Assembly (NCBI RefSeq): GCF_913063425.1
Contig: NZ_CAJXYK010000005.1
Coordinates: 118,685-182,684, forward strand
Source: an uncultured Thiohalocapsa sp.
GTDB lineage: Bacteria > Pseudomonadota > Gammaproteobacteria > Chromatiales > Chromatiaceae
DNA length: 64,000 bases
Reading direction: 5' to 3'
Below, piece after piece: positions 46,198-56,081 of the stretch (position 1 is its first letter; the number at the start of each line of letters is the position of its first letter). The position numbers and the translations under genes are program-made. The notes below the pieces were generated by a model, which saw only the letters and a list, made by a program, of their open reading frames with translations, ran no database searches and was not told where the DNA came from.

Positions 46198-47469
46198 TCA
46201 GACCCGGGGAGCAGCCCCGGCCGCGTCGGCGGAGCGGATGGTGGGCGGTGCAGCCGGCGGTCCGTAGTACTCGGGCACCGAGTCCTCAGGTGCCGCCGGA
46301 GGGGCCTCCGGCGCCGGCAAGGGCTCGACATCGGGCCGCGCCCGCTGCTCCGGCTCACCCGCATCCGGTTGGCGCGTGGGCGTGGCGGCGGCGCCCGCCT
46401 CGCCATCGGCGCCGCGCGCTCCACCGGCCTGCGGCGCCCCCGCGGACGGCGCCGCGGAGGTGCCGGCGCCGGAAGGCTCAGCACTGGTGTCGCCGCCCGC
46501 CGCCTCCGGCACTGCCGAGGCGCTCGCCTGCGTGCCGCCGCCGCCATCACGGGCAGGCCGATCCGCACTCGACCCCGGCGCCGCGGCATCGGCGGCGCTG
46601 TCCGGCACCTCGACACCCGCCTCCTCCAGCGCCTCGATCTCCGCATCCAGCGCGTCCAGCGCCGTGCCCTCGGCGGCGGCGGCTGCGGCGGCCCGCCGGG
46701 CCTGCTCTTCTGCCCGCTGCCGGGCGATGCGCGCGGCGTAGTTGCCGTAGTCCGGGCCATCGCCGACCACCGTGACGGCCGTGGCCGGCCCGACGTGTGC
46801 GAAGACGGTTTCGGCCATGCGCGGCGGCATGCGGATGCAGCCGTGGGAGGCGGGCTGCCCGGGGTTGGGAATGGGGCCCGCGTGCATGCCGATGCCGTCG
46901 TAGGTGAGGCGCATGAAGTGCGGCATGCTGGCACCGACGAAGCGCGCTCCCGCCGGCACGGGGTCCCTGCCGTGCGCGCTGCTGCGGATGACCTTGCCGT
47001 TGCGGTTGACGAGCTTGCCGTACAGATTGGAGCGCTTGTCGCGCACCTTCTCGAGGATCGAGAACTCACCCCGCGGCGTCGGATGGCTCGCCACGCCGGT
47101 GGCGATGGTGGTCCAGCCCACACGCTCCCCGCCGGCGTAGAAGGTGGCGAGCTGGGCATTGGTGTCGATGACGACACGCGTCACGTCGCGGCCGTCACCG
47201 CTCCAGTCGAACAGTTTGCCGGGCTGCGGCGCGGGCATGGGCTCGACCGTCTCGGCGACGGCCCCGTCCTCCGCTGCCTCGTCCGCGTCCGCCTCGGGCG
47301 CCGCCGCCGTCTGCTCCGCCGGAGGCTTCGGCTTCAGCGCGGCGGGCAGCTCGGGAAAGCCCATCTGGGCACAGCCCCCGAGCATCAGCAGCGCTGCGGC
47401 GAGCAGGGCGAGGAGGGGCTTGGGCCCGATGCTGCGGCTCGGGCCCGGTGCGGTGTGTCGGTGGGTCAT
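46198..47469 (-). CDS. L,D-transpeptidase lipoprotein with long disordered tail
   Basis: Exported YkuD-domain protein of 423 residues. Lipoprotein signal: LLALLAAALLMLGGC, Cys33. The catalytic domain (about 95-250) contains RVVIDTNAQLATFYAGGER, GMHAGPIP and the active-site SHGCIRMP with the nucleophilic Cys. It would make 3-3 cross-links in peptidoglycan or attach proteins to it. A charged helical stretch ([20 protein letters not shown]) follows, then about 150 residues rich in Ala, Pro, Gly, Glu and Ser, probably disordered and reaching through the periplasm. Divergent from the caspase-FGE fusion. Confidence 0.87.
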   Translation of the reverse strand: MTHRHTAPGPSRSIGPKPLLALLAAALLMLGGCAQMGFPELPAALKPKPPAEQTAAAPEADADEAAEDGAVAETVEPMPAPQPGKLFDWSGDGRDVTRVVIDTNAQLATFYAGGERVGWTTIATGVASHPTPRGEFSILEKVRDKRSNLYGKLVNRNGKVIRSSAHGRDPVPAGARFVGASMPHFMRLTYDGIGMHAGPIPNPGQPASHGCIRMPPRMAETVFAHVGPATAVTVVGDGPDYGNYAARIARQRAEEQARRAAAAAAAEGTALDALDAEIEALEEAGVEVPDSAADAAAPGSSADRPARDGGGGTQASASAVPEAAGGDTSAEPSGAGTSAAPSAGAPQAGGARGADGEAGAAATPTRQPDAGEPEQRARPDVEPLPAPEAPPAAPEDSVPEYYGPPAAPPTIRSADAAGAAPRV

Positions 47470-47722
47470 GGATCGATCCGGCAGGAACTGTGGCGCGCGC
47501 AGCGCAGTGCGCAGACGTTAACCGATTGACGCAACAGGAGCAAAGGGCCGCGACCGTCGTCAGAGGTGGCAGCCGGGCGTGATGCGCTGTCGGGCGCGGT
47601 GGTGATGGCGGTGTGACCGCAGGCGCCGCGCTCACCAAATTCGGCCCACGGCCACAGTTGAATGGGGGATTGCCCGATACACTCAAGGGTAGCTGAATCT
47701 GCCTGAGTGACCCCCTGCGCCC

Positions 47723-49561
47723 GTGGCCAAGCATGCGCTCCTGGTCGGCGTGGACGACTACGCCCCCGGACTCCCGCTGGCGCCCTGTACCCCGGTGCAG
47801 GCGCTGGAGCCCCTGCGCGAGGCCCTCAAGGCGCGCACGCTCGGCGGCTTCCGGCAGGTGCAGATCCTGCGCAATCCGGGACGCACAGAGCTCACCGAGA
47901 TACTGGCAAGGCGCTTCGCGGCCACCCATCGCGGTGATCTGCTGCTGCTCTACATCGCCGCGGCGGGCCGCCTGGACGGCGCCGGTCGCGCCCACCTGCT
48001 GTTGCCGGGCCACGCCGGTGCCTTGGCACCGGAGCACTCGCTGTCGCTGGCGACCGTGATGAACAGTCTGCGGCTCAGCCCCTGCATCCGCCGCGTCGTG
48101 CTGCTCAATGTCGGCTTCACGGCCCCCGCCGATGCGCCGACCCGGAACGTGCTGGCCCGGAAGGCCATGAAGATCCCGGACACTGCGGTGCTGGCGAGCG
48201 CCGCCGGCGTACCCTTCCGGACGCAGGGCCCGAGCCGGGTTGGGCGCCGGCTGCTCACGCCCTGGCTCACGGACCTGTTGTTGTCGCCGGACGCCGACGC
48301 ACCGCGGCTGGTGACGGTCAACGCCCTGTACGAGCGCCTGCGCCGGGAAACGCCGGCGGAGGAGGCGGTCGACAGGCCCCGCATCTGGCTCGGCCACTTG
48401 AGCCGGGGCGCCTTGGTGATCGCTCGCAAGCCGGCGATGCCGATGCGCGCGGCAAGCGTGCCGCCGCAGCAGGCCGCCCAGCCGCCCAGCGCCGCCGGCA
48501 CCTCGGCCCCACGAGCCGAAGGCGGCGCCCGCTCGACTCGGCGCCGGGGCTATGCCGGCCGGCGCGGCTCCCGCCCAAACCGGCGGCGCCCCCGCCGGCG
48601 CCGCGGGCGGCTGCGGGGCCTGCTGCGCCTGCCGGTGCGCCTGGCGGGCCTGGCGCTGCTCGGCCCCATCGCGCTCTTTCTGGCGGGGGAAGACGCCCAC
48701 CGCGACCTGCAGGTCGCGGTGGCCAAGGTGGCGCACCAGACGGCGCCGGAGACCTTCAAACGGCTCTTCGTGCGCGAGGCGGGGGCCATCTTCAGCGACC
48801 CGCTCGCCGGCGGCGGTCGCGGCCCGGCGCTGGCGGCACTGCCCGGGGGCTTCTTCATGATGGGCTCCTATGCCGGCGAGCCCGAGCGCCAGGCGAGCGA
48901 AGGCCCTGTGCACGAGGTGGGCATTGATCCCTTCGCCATCGGCATCACCGAGGTCAGCTTCGCCGAGTACGACCGCTTTGCGCGCGCCACCGGCCGCCCG
49001 CTGCCGCCGGACGCCGGCTGGGGTCGGGGCAACCGTCCGGTCATCAATGTCTCCTGGGAGGATGCCACCGCCTATGCACGCTGGCTGAGTATGCAGACCG
49101 GGGAAGACTATTTCCTGCCCACCGAGGCCCAGTGGGAGTACGCCGCCCGGGCCAACACGACAACACCCTTCGCCACCGGCGGCTGCGTGCACACCGACCA
49201 GGCCAACTACAACGGCGTCTTCGACTACGCCGGGTGCGGTGCACGCACCGGCATCTACCGCGGGCAGACGCTGCCGGCGACGGCACTGCCACCGAACCCC
49301 TGGGGGCTCTATCACATGCAAGGCAATGTCTGGGAGTGGGTGCGCGACTGCTGGCAGCCGCGCCACCCGATCCTCGCCGGCATCCCCAAGCGCGGTACCG
49401 ACGTCGCACCCTCCGCGCAGCGCGTGTGCGAGCAGCGGGTCATCCGCGGCGGCGGCTGGCGCTTCGAGCCCGGGTATCTGCGCTCGGCGGTACGGCTGTG
49501 GGCGCGCCCCGGGAGCCGGGACAGCGACACCGGTTTTCGCGTCGCCCGGGCACTCGACTGA
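47723..49561 (+). CDS. pseudo-caspase / membrane / FGE-SUMF1 fusion protein
   Basis: A 612-residue fusion read from GTG 47723. Residues 1-235 follow the caspase-like fold ([14 protein letters not shown]; strand [11 protein letters not shown] where SGHG is expected; [11 protein letters not shown] where LDxCxSG is expected), so catalytic His and Cys are Ala81 and Gly131: inactive. A basic linker (about 265-300) and one hydrophobic segment (300-320) follow. Residues 373-612 form an FGE-sulfatase/SUMF1 domain ([51 protein letters not shown]) but lack the two active-site cysteines of true formylglycine-generating enzymes. Probably a binding or scaffold protein at the membrane; such fusions occur in signalling or conflict proteins (inference). 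Confidence 0.75.
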   Translation: MAKHALLVGVDDYAPGLPLAPCTPVQALEPLREALKARTLGGFRQVQILRNPGRTELTEILARRFAATHRGDLLLLYIAAAGRLDGAGRAHLLLPGHAGALAPEHSLSLATVMNSLRLSPCIRRVVLLNVGFTAPADAPTRNVLARKAMKIPDTAVLASAAGVPFRTQGPSRVGRRLLTPWLTDLLLSPDADAPRLVTVNALYERLRRETPAEEAVDRPRIWLGHLSRGALVIARKPAMPMRAASVPPQQAAQPPSAAGTSAPRAEGGARSTRRRGYAGRRGSRPNRRRPRRRRGRLRGLLRLPVRLAGLALLGPIALFLAGEDAHRDLQVAVAKVAHQTAPETFKRLFVREAGAIFSDPLAGGGRGPALAALPGGFFMMGSYAGEPERQASEGPVHEVGIDPFAIGITEVSFAEYDRFARATGRPLPPDAGWGRGNRPVINVSWEDATAYARWLSMQTGEDYFLPTEAQWEYAARANTTTPFATGGCVHTDQANYNGVFDYAGCGARTGIYRGQTLPATALPPNPWGLYHMQGNVWEWVRDCWQPRHPILAGIPKRGTDVAPSAQRVCEQRVIRGGGWRFEPGYLRSAVRLWARPGSRDSDTGFRVARALD

Positions 49562-49570
49562 GCCCGGTCC

Positions 49571-49640
49571 ACCGAACAGGGCTCACCGAGCCCGTCCCAC
49601 CCAGCCGGGCCTACCCAGCCGGGTCCACCGAGCTGGGCCG
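49571..49640 (+). repeat. five imperfect 14-bp tandem repeats
   Basis: Units begin at 49571, 49585, 49599, 49613 and 49627; the third and fourth (ACCCAGCCGGGCCT and ACCCAGCCGGGTCC) are nearly identical. They fill the space after the fusion gene's stop and upstream of leuS. No gene lies in this 211-bp gap. Confidence 0.55.
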
Positions 49641-49772
49641 ACTGCCAGCCGCGCCCGGCGATACGGTATGCTGCGCAGCATCGAAAGCAGGCCCGGCACG
49701 GGGTGCCGACCGGTACGCGGTCCGCGATGCGCCCGCCTGCACCGCCGTATCCAGACGAGACCTTTGAGACCC

Positions 49773-52334
49773 ATGCAGAGCGAGTACCACCCAGGCGCCG
49801 TCGAGGCGGCGGCGCAGCAGTATTGGGAGACGCACCAGACCTTCCGCGCCGTGGAAGACCCGACGCGCGAGAAGTTCTACTGCCTGTCCATGTTCCCCTA
49901 CCCGTCCGGGCGGCTGCACATGGGCCATGTGCGCAATTACACCATCGGCGATGTCATCGCCCGTCACCAGCGCATGCTCGGCAAGAACGTGCTCCAGCCC
50001 ATGGGCTGGGACGCCTTCGGCCTGCCCGCCGAGAACGCCGCCATCAAGCACGGCATCCCGCCGTCGCAGTGGACGCGCGCCAACATCGAGGCCATGAAGG
50101 GCCAGCTCGCGCGCCTGGGCTTCGGCTACGACTGGTCCCGGGAGCTCGCCACCTGCGACCCGGAGTATTACCGCTGGGAGCAGTGGCTGTTCACCCGGCT
50201 GATGGAGAAGGGCCTCGCCTACCGCGCCAGGGCCACGGTGAACTGGGACCCGGTGGATCAGACCGTGCTCGCCAACGAGCAGGTCATCGACGGCAGGGGC
50301 TGGCGCTCGGGTGCACCGGTGGAGAAGCGCGAGATCGAGCAGTGGTCCGTGCGCATCACCGACTACGCCCAGGAGCTGCTGGACGCCATCGACACCCTGG
50401 ACGGCTGGCCCGAGCAGGTGCGCACCATGCAGCGCAACTGGATCGGCCGCTCCGAGGGCGTGTACATGGACTTCGGCATCGCGGGCAGCGATGCGACACT
50501 CGGCATCTACACCACCCGCCCGGACACCGTCATGGGCGTCACCTATGTCGCCGTCGCCGCCGAGCATCCGCTGGCCCGCGCCCGCGCCGAGCAGGACCCG
50601 GACCTCGCCGCCTTCATCGACGAGTGTCGCCGCGGCGGCACCACCGAAGCAGAGCTCGAGACCATGGAGAAGAAGGGCCATCGGCTCGGGCTCGACGCCC
50701 TGCATCCCATCACCGGCGAGCCCGTGCCCATCTTCGCCGCCAACTTCGTGCTCATGGGCTATGGCACCGGGGCCGTCATGGCCGTACCCGCGCACGACCA
50801 GCGCGACTGGGAGTTTGCCGAGCGCTACGGCATCCCGAAGCAGCAGGTGGTGGTCAGTGCCGACGGCAGCCCCTGCGGCATCGACGCCGGCGCGTATGTG
50901 GACAAGGGCGTGCTCACCGGCTCCGGCCCCTTCGACGGGCTCACCTCGGAGCAGGCCTTCGACGCCATTGCCGACTGGCTCGCCGAGCGCGGTCGCGGCG
51001 GCAAGCGCGTCAATTTCCGGCTGCGCGACTGGGGCGTGTCGCGCCAGCGCTACTGGGGCTGCCCGATCCCGGTGGTGCACACCCCGGACGGCGGCGTTCG
51101 GCCCGAGACCCAGTTGCCCGTCAAGCTGCCGGAAGATGTCGTGGTGGACGGCTCCGGCTCGCCGTTGAAGAAAATGGAGTCCTTCTCGAAACTGGCCAAC
51201 GGCGAGGTTCGGGAGACGGACACCTTCGATACCTTCTTCGAGTCCAGCTGGTACTACGCCCGCTACTGCTCCGCCGATTGCGACACGGCCATGCTGGATG
51301 CGCGCGCCGACTACTGGCTGCCGGTGGACCAGTATGTCGGCGGCGTCGAGCACGCCGTGCTGCACCTGCTCTACGCGCGCTTCTTCCACAAGCTCATGCG
51401 CGACGAGGGGCTGGTGGACTGTGACGAGCCCTTCGCCAACCTGCTGACCCAGGGCATGGTGGTCGCCGACACCTGGTACCGGGAGGACGCCGAGGGCCGG
51501 CGCACCTGGTACAACCCGGCGGACGTGGCGGTCAGCCGCGACGACAAGGGCAAGCTCATCGGCGGCGTGCTGAAGGCGGACGGGGCGCCCGTGACCTTCG
51601 GCGGCGTCGAGAAGATGTCCAAGTCCAAGAACAACGGCGTTGACCCCGAGGCGCTCATCGAGCGCTACGGCGCCGACACGGTGCGGCTCTACACCATGTT
51701 CACAGCACCGCCGGAGCAGTCGCTGGAGTGGTCGGACGAGGGCGTGGAGGGCGCCGCGCGCTTCCTGCGCCGGCTCTGGTCGCTGGCGGCGGGCACCGCC
51801 GAGGCCGTGCGCACGGCAGCGCCGCCGGCTGCCGGCGACACCGCCGTGGCCGACGCCCGCCGGGACATCCATGCGGCGCTCAGGAAGGCCGCCTTCGACT
51901 ACGAGCGCAAGCAGTTCAACACCGTGGTGTCCGGCTGCATGACCATCGTCAACGTCCTCTACAAGCTGGACGCGGGGCAGCCGGCGCAGGCGGCGGTGCT
52001 GCGCGAGGGGCTCGGCATCGTGCTGCGGCTGCTGGCCCCCATCGCCCCGCATGTCACGCATCACCTGTGGCGGGAGCTCGGCTTCGGCGAGGACGTGCTG
52101 AGCGCCGGCTGGCCCGAGGTGGACGCAGACGCGCTGGCGCAGGACAGCATCCAGTACGTGGTGCAGGTGAACGGCAAGGTGCGCGGCAAGGTGCAGGTGC
52201 CGGCGGATGCGGCGCGCGCGGCCATCGAGGCCGCCGCGCTCGCCGATGACAACGTCAAGCGCTTCACCGAAGGCGTCACCGTGCGCAAGGTCATCGTGGT
52301 ACCGAACAAGCTCGTGAACGTGGTAGCCAAGTGA
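49773..52334 (+). CDS. leuS: leucyl-tRNA synthetase
   Basis: Class Ia aminoacyl-tRNA synthetase of 853 residues charging tRNA-Leu. Start at [18 protein letters not shown]. The HIGH signature appears as HMGH in [19 protein letters not shown], and KMSKS as [12 protein letters not shown]. The CP1 editing domain has TTRPDTVMG and [15 protein letters not shown] with the conserved Asp, so editing should be intact. Complete at both ends. It opens the leuS-lptE-holA-proA-nadD-rsfS cluster; its stop overlaps the GTG start of lptE. Confidence 0.96.
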   Translation: MQSEYHPGAVEAAAQQYWETHQTFRAVEDPTREKFYCLSMFPYPSGRLHMGHVRNYTIGDVIARHQRMLGKNVLQPMGWDAFGLPAENAAIKHGIPPSQWTRANIEAMKGQLARLGFGYDWSRELATCDPEYYRWEQWLFTRLMEKGLAYRARATVNWDPVDQTVLANEQVIDGRGWRSGAPVEKREIEQWSVRITDYAQELLDAIDTLDGWPEQVRTMQRNWIGRSEGVYMDFGIAGSDATLGIYTTRPDTVMGVTYVAVAAEHPLARARAEQDPDLAAFIDECRRGGTTEAELETMEKKGHRLGLDALHPITGEPVPIFAANFVLMGYGTGAVMAVPAHDQRDWEFAERYGIPKQQVVVSADGSPCGIDAGAYVDKGVLTGSGPFDGLTSEQAFDAIADWLAERGRGGKRVNFRLRDWGVSRQRYWGCPIPVVHTPDGGVRPETQLPVKLPEDVVVDGSGSPLKKMESFSKLANGEVRETDTFDTFFESSWYYARYCSADCDTAMLDARADYWLPVDQYVGGVEHAVLHLLYARFFHKLMRDEGLVDCDEPFANLLTQGMVVADTWYREDAEGRRTWYNPADVAVSRDDKGKLIGGVLKADGAPVTFGGVEKMSKSKNNGVDPEALIERYGADTVRLYTMFTAPPEQSLEWSDEGVEGAARFLRRLWSLAAGTAEAVRTAAPPAAGDTAVADARRDIHAALRKAAFDYERKQFNTVVSGCMTIVNVLYKLDAGQPAQAAVLREGLGIVLRLLAPIAPHVTHHLWRELGFGEDVLSAGWPEVDADALAQDSIQYVVQVNGKVRGKVQVPADAARAAIEAAALADDNVKRFTEGVTVRKVIVVPNKLVNVVAK

Positions 52335-52954
52335 GTGCCCACCCAAGAACGCGGGGACCAAGAATAGGGGGACGGTATACTGAATTTCCGTCCACTGCCC
52401 CTGCGAGCCGCAGCGGATCGCAACCCCGGCCACGCCCCAAGCTGCTCCCCACGCTGGCGCTCCTGTTGCTCGCACTGCCCTTGGGGGGCGGTCTCACCGG
52501 CTGCGGCTTCGCGCTCCGCGGCGCCGTGGACATTCCGCCCGGGCTGAGCCCCGTGTACGTGCGCGGCGGCGGGCTGGTGCGCCAGAGCGTCGAGGGCCGG
52601 CTCGCGGGCAGCGGCGTGCCCCGCACCAGCCAGGTCGCGGACGCCGGCCTGATCCTGGACCTCCTGAGCGAAAACCGCGACGCCCGGGTCGTTGCGGTGG
52701 ACCAGGACGGCAAGGCGCTGGCCTACATGCTGACCTATCGGGTGCGCTTCGCCGCCACCGACGGCGCCGGCGGCACGCTCATCGAGCCGCAGGTGCTGAC
52801 CCTGGACCGCACCTTCGACGACAACCCCGATGTGGCCGTGCTCGGCAAGGAGCTGGAGACGGACATCATCTACAGCGACATGGCGGACGACGCCGCGGAT
52901 CAAGTGATCCTGCGTCTGCGTGCGGCGCTGCGGCAGCGCGCCGGCGCCGGCTGA
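52331..52954 (+). CDS. lptE: LPS-assembly lipoprotein LptE
   Basis: Outer-membrane lipoprotein that plugs the LptD barrel during lipopolysaccharide export. The body is typical: hydrophobic [13 protein letters not shown], lipobox LTGC, then [19 protein letters not shown] and a C-terminal [20 protein letters not shown]. The only start seen is GTG 52331 (GTGA overlap with leuS), which gives a 37-residue basic extension before the signal core. That extension includes a translated GGGGACGGTATACTGAATT element (GRYTEF). The repeat therefore seems to have landed inside the 5' end of the gene without destroying the frame. Followed by holA after 37 bp. Confidence 0.83.
   Translation: MSAHPRTRGPRIGGRYTEFPSTAPASRSGSQPRPRPKLLPTLALLLLALPLGGGLTGCGFALRGAVDIPPGLSPVYVRGGGLVRQSVEGRLAGSGVPRTSQVADAGLILDLLSENRDARVVAVDQDGKALAYMLTYRVRFAATDGAGGTLIEPQVLTLDRTFDDNPDVAVLGKELETDIIYSDMADDAADQVILRLRAALRQRAGAG
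52368..52386 (+). repeat. GGGGACGGTATACTGAATT element inside lptE
   Basis: This is the same 19-bp motif as at 14.7 and 54.1 kb, here within the first 20 codons of lptE. A partial copy of its first bases (GGGGACC, 52353-52359) stands just before it. Confidence 0.6.
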
Positions 52955-52991
52955 GCCCGACCGCCTGACGCCGCGACGGCCCGCCACGCCG

Positions 52992-54014
52992 ATGCGACTC
53001 GACCCCGCCCAGCTCGCCACCGCGCTGAAGCGCCCACCGGCGCAGGCCTACCTGCTGTTCGGCGACGAGCCGCTGCAGCTTGGTGAGGCCGCGGACGCCG
53101 TGCGCGCTGCGGCAAAGGCGCACGGCTTCAGCGAGCGAACCTGTCTGGACGCGGACGCCAACAGCGACTGGTCCGCGCTGGACCACGCCGCCGCCTCCCT
53201 GTCGCTGTTCGCCGAGCGCCGGCTGGTGGAGATCCGGCTCGCCGGGGAAGGCGTCGGCAACGACGGCGCCAAGGCCATCCGCCGCTACTGCGAGCGCGGG
53301 GCCGACGACGTGCTGCTGCTCATCGTTGCGCCGCGGCTCGACTGGAAGACGCTGTCGTCGAAATGGGCACAGGCCCTGGACGCCGCCGGCGTCATTGTGC
53401 AGGTGCGCCAGCCCCAGGGGCGGCGCCTTCACGACTGGCTGCGTGGGCGGCTCACCCGGGCGGGCTTCCAGCCCACGGACGAGGCCCTGGCCCTGCTCGC
53501 CGAGCGCGTGGAGGGCAATCTCCTGGCTGCCGCCCAGGAGATCGAAAAGCTCGGCCTGCTGCGGGAGCCGGGCGCGCTGGACGCGGAAGCCCTGCTGGCC
53601 AGTGTCTACGACAGCGCCCGCTACGACCTCTTCGACCTCACCAACGCCGCCGTCGCCGGCGACCGCGCCCGCGTGGACCGGGTGCTGCGCGCCCTACAGG
53701 CCGAGGGTACGGCAGCGCCGCTGGTGCTCTGGGTGCTGGCACGGGAGCTGCGCAAGCTCGCCGCAGTGGGCTTTGCCCAGGCCAACCGCGGTGATACCAC
53801 CGCGGTGCTACGCGAGCACAAGGTGCCGGAATCCCGCCGCAGCGCCACACTGGCGGTAGCACGCCGGCTGCCGGTACGGCGGCTCTGGCATCTGCTCGCC
53901 CGCTGCGCCGATGCCGACCTCGCCATCAAGGGCCGCAGCAGCGCCGACCCCTGGGCGGTGCTCGGCGAGATTGCCGATGGCCTGGCCGTCGCCGCAGCGA
54001 CGCGGCGAGCCTGA
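52992..54014 (+). CDS. holA: DNA polymerase III subunit delta
   Basis: The delta subunit (340 residues) of the clamp loader, which opens the beta sliding clamp. Family features: the N-terminal YLLFGDEPLQLGEAADAVRA, the beta-binding region near SLSLFAERRLVEIRL, and the C-terminal collar domain with YDLFDLTNAAVAGDRAR and LWVLARELRKL, plus ADLAIKG near the end. Start at ATG 52992 matches the usual N terminus (MRLDPAQLATAL). Position after lptE is the common gammaproteobacterial order. Confidence 0.92.
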   Translation: MRLDPAQLATALKRPPAQAYLLFGDEPLQLGEAADAVRAAAKAHGFSERTCLDADANSDWSALDHAAASLSLFAERRLVEIRLAGEGVGNDGAKAIRRYCERGADDVLLLIVAPRLDWKTLSSKWAQALDAAGVIVQVRQPQGRRLHDWLRGRLTRAGFQPTDEALALLAERVEGNLLAAAQEIEKLGLLREPGALDAEALLASVYDSARYDLFDLTNAAVAGDRARVDRVLRALQAEGTAAPLVLWVLARELRKLAAVGFAQANRGDTTAVLREHKVPESRRSATLAVARRLPVRRLWHLLARCADADLAIKGRSSADPWAVLGEIADGLAVAAATRRA

Positions 54015-54041
54015 CGCGCTGATCAGAAGACCTACCCAAGG

Positions 54042-54115
54042 AATCAGTATACCGTCCCCGTTTTTAGTCCCCGTTTTTCGCCCCGCTTAAAAAATTCGGG
54101 GACGGTATATTGAAT
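54042..54115. repeat. inverted pair of GGGGACGGTATAYTGA elements (REPIN-like)
   Basis: The minus-strand copy (AATCAGTATACCGTCCCC, 54042-54059) and the plus-strand copy (GGGGACGGTATATTGAAT, 54098-54115) face each other across 38 bp that contains poly-T and poly-A runs and a partial AGTCCCCG. Two inverted REPs around a short spacer is the REPIN arrangement. It sits 27 bp after the holA stop. The rest of the gap to proA (54116-54333) is GC-rich with a GTGCCGGGCCGG doublet and no gene. Confidence 0.65.
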
Positions 54116-54333
54116 AGAGGCAACAGTGGGCCGGCTCGCGCGGCAGGGGGCAGCCGGACTGTGCCGCGCGCCGCGGTGCCGGGCCGGGTGCCGGGCCGGG
54201 TGTCGGCAGCGGCGGGCGCCGGCGCGGGGTTGCGCAAGCCATGGTCCGATTGATGGCAGGGGCCATGCCCGGACTTCCGCCGGGCGCAGGCATCATGGAA
54301 CAATGATGGCGTAAAAGCAGCGCGTTGCGAGAG

Positions 54334-55641
54334 ATGCTGAACATGCCCCAAACCCAGCCCCAGCCCCAGCCCCAGCCCCGGATCACCGACGTCACCGCCT
54401 ACATGGCCGAGGTGGGCGAGCGCGCCCGCGCCGCCGCCCGCGGCATGGCCCGCGCCGAGACCGCCGCCAAGAACGCCGCGCTCATCGCCATTGCAGCAGA
54501 GCTGGACGCGGGGCGCGATGCCCTGGGCCAGGCCAATGCGGCGGACCTGGAGGCCGGCGCCGCCAAGGGCCTGGACGCAGCGCTGCTGGACCGCCTGGAG
54601 CTGACGCCCGGGCGCATCGACGCGATGATCGAGGGCCTGCACCAGATCGCCGCGCTGCCGGACCCGGTGGGCGCCATCACCGATCTCAACTACCGGCCCT
54701 CCGGCATCCAGGTGGGGCGGATGCGGGTGCCGCTTGGTGTCGTCGGCATCATCTACGAATCCCGGCCGAACGTGACGGCCGACGCCGCGGCGCTGTGCCT
54801 GAAGGCCGGCAATGCGGCGGTGCTGCGCGGCGGCTCCGAGGCCTTCGCATCCAACCGCGCCATCGCCGACTGCATCCAGCGCGGGCTCGCGGCAGCGGGG
54901 CTGCCGGCGGAGGCCGTGCAGGTGCTGGCCACCACGGACCGGGCCGCGGTCGGCGCCATGATCGCAAGCCCCGAGCACATTGACGTCATCATCCCCCGCG
55001 GCGGCAAGGGCCTCATCGAGCGCATCAGCCGCGATGCGCGGGTGCCTGTGATCAAGCACCTGGACGGCATCTGTCACGTCTACGTGGACGACCGGGCGGA
55101 CCTCGACAAGGCCCTGGCGGTGACGCTCAACGCCAAGACGCAGCGCTTCGGCACCTGCAACACCCTGGAGACGCTGCTGGTGGCGGCGCCCGTCGCCGGC
55201 GATTTCCTGCCGCATGTCGGCGCGGCACTCAAAGACGCCGGCGTGGAGCTGCGCGGCTGCGAGCGCACCCGTGCCGTGCTGGGCGACGCCCGCCCGGCGA
55301 CCGAAGCAGACTGGGACACCGAGTACCTCGCGCCCATTCTTGCCATGCGGGTGGTGGACGACCTGGACGCCGCCATCGACCACATCGAGCGCCACGGCTC
55401 CCACCACACCGACACCATCGTCACCGAGGACTACGGCCGGGCGCGGCGCTTCCTGCGGGAGGTGGATTCGAGCTCCGTCATGGTGAACGCATCCACGCGC
55501 TTCGCCGACGGCTTCGAGTACGGCCTGGGGGCAGAGATCGGCATCAGCACCGACAAGTTCCACGCCCGCGGCCCGGTGGGGCTGGAGGGCCTCACGTCGC
55601 AGAAGTTTATCGTGCTGGGCGACGGGCATGTGCGCACCTGA
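54334..55641 (+). CDS. proA: gamma-glutamyl phosphate reductase
   Basis: NADPH-dependent aldehyde dehydrogenase-fold enzyme of about 435 residues making glutamate-5-semialdehyde for proline synthesis. The start is one of two ATGs (54334 or 54343); 54334 is listed, and a TTG at 54325 is less likely. The first residues contain a Pro-Gln run encoded by a CAGCCC repeat. Motifs: [50 protein letters not shown] and the nucleophile in [12 protein letters not shown]. The C terminus with [18 protein letters not shown] is complete. proB is not nearby. Confidence 0.94.
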   Translation: MLNMPQTQPQPQPQPRITDVTAYMAEVGERARAAARGMARAETAAKNAALIAIAAELDAGRDALGQANAADLEAGAAKGLDAALLDRLELTPGRIDAMIEGLHQIAALPDPVGAITDLNYRPSGIQVGRMRVPLGVVGIIYESRPNVTADAAALCLKAGNAAVLRGGSEAFASNRAIADCIQRGLAAAGLPAEAVQVLATTDRAAVGAMIASPEHIDVIIPRGGKGLIERISRDARVPVIKHLDGICHVYVDDRADLDKALAVTLNAKTQRFGTCNTLETLLVAAPVAGDFLPHVGAALKDAGVELRGCERTRAVLGDARPATEADWDTEYLAPILAMRVVDDLDAAIDHIERHGSHHTDTIVTEDYGRARRFLREVDSSSVMVNASTRFADGFEYGLGAEIGISTDKFHARGPVGLEGLTSQKFIVLGDGHVRT

Positions 55642-55820
55642 AGGGCACAGGGGCCGCGCGTCGGGCCCTGCCCAGGGCGGCGGTTTTCTGCTATCGTCAA
55701 GGCATCAGCGGAACAAGCAGGCAACCCACTGATCGCACGCGCATCGTGCAGCTTACACCTGTCCCGATCCAATTCGGCCCCGAGGCACCGGGCGCGACCA
55801 TCGCAAGCCCGCCCCCAGCC

Positions 55821-55880
55821 CCTGCGCCCGCCCCTGCGCCCGCCCCTGCGCCCGACCCTGTACCCGGCCCTGTACCCGAC
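55821..55880 (+). repeat. five 12-bp tandem repeats
   Basis: Units of 12 bp (CCTGCGCCCGCC twice, then CCTGCGCCCGAC, CCTGTACCCGGC and CCTGTACCCGAC) run from 55821 to 55880. They lie in the 440-bp gap between proA and nadD, in which I see no convincing gene. A Pro/Ala-rich open frame (55746-56012) covers the array but lacks a ribosome site and any recognisable protein features. Confidence 0.65.
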
Positions 55881-56081
55881 CCAGCTCCAGCAACTTCGCC
55901 ATGGACGGGGACATCCGCCGGCCGGCTGCCCGCTCCACCACCGCAGGCCAGCGATTGCCGGCAGGCGAGCCGGCAGCCCCGCCAGCATCCTCAGCCGCGG
56001 CATGCCCGCTAGCGAGCGCAGCACCGCCGCCGCGCCGCACCTGTGGGCGGCGCAGCCACCTGCGGCCGGGGCAGCTTCGCA

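Noticed and set aside
47641..47722. Promoter elements (TTGAAT, TACACT) before the pseudo-caspase gene
   Set aside because: Spacing of 14 bp is too short for a sigma-70 promoter, and no better pair was found.
48839..49561. FGE domain as a true formylglycine-generating enzyme
   Set aside because: The paired active-site cysteines near the C terminus are absent and no sulfatase gene is nearby.
55746..56012. Pro/Ala-rich 88-residue frame over the 12-bp repeats
   Set aside because: No ribosome site, no family features, and the amino-acid pattern is dictated by the repeat; treated as a non-coding minisatellite.
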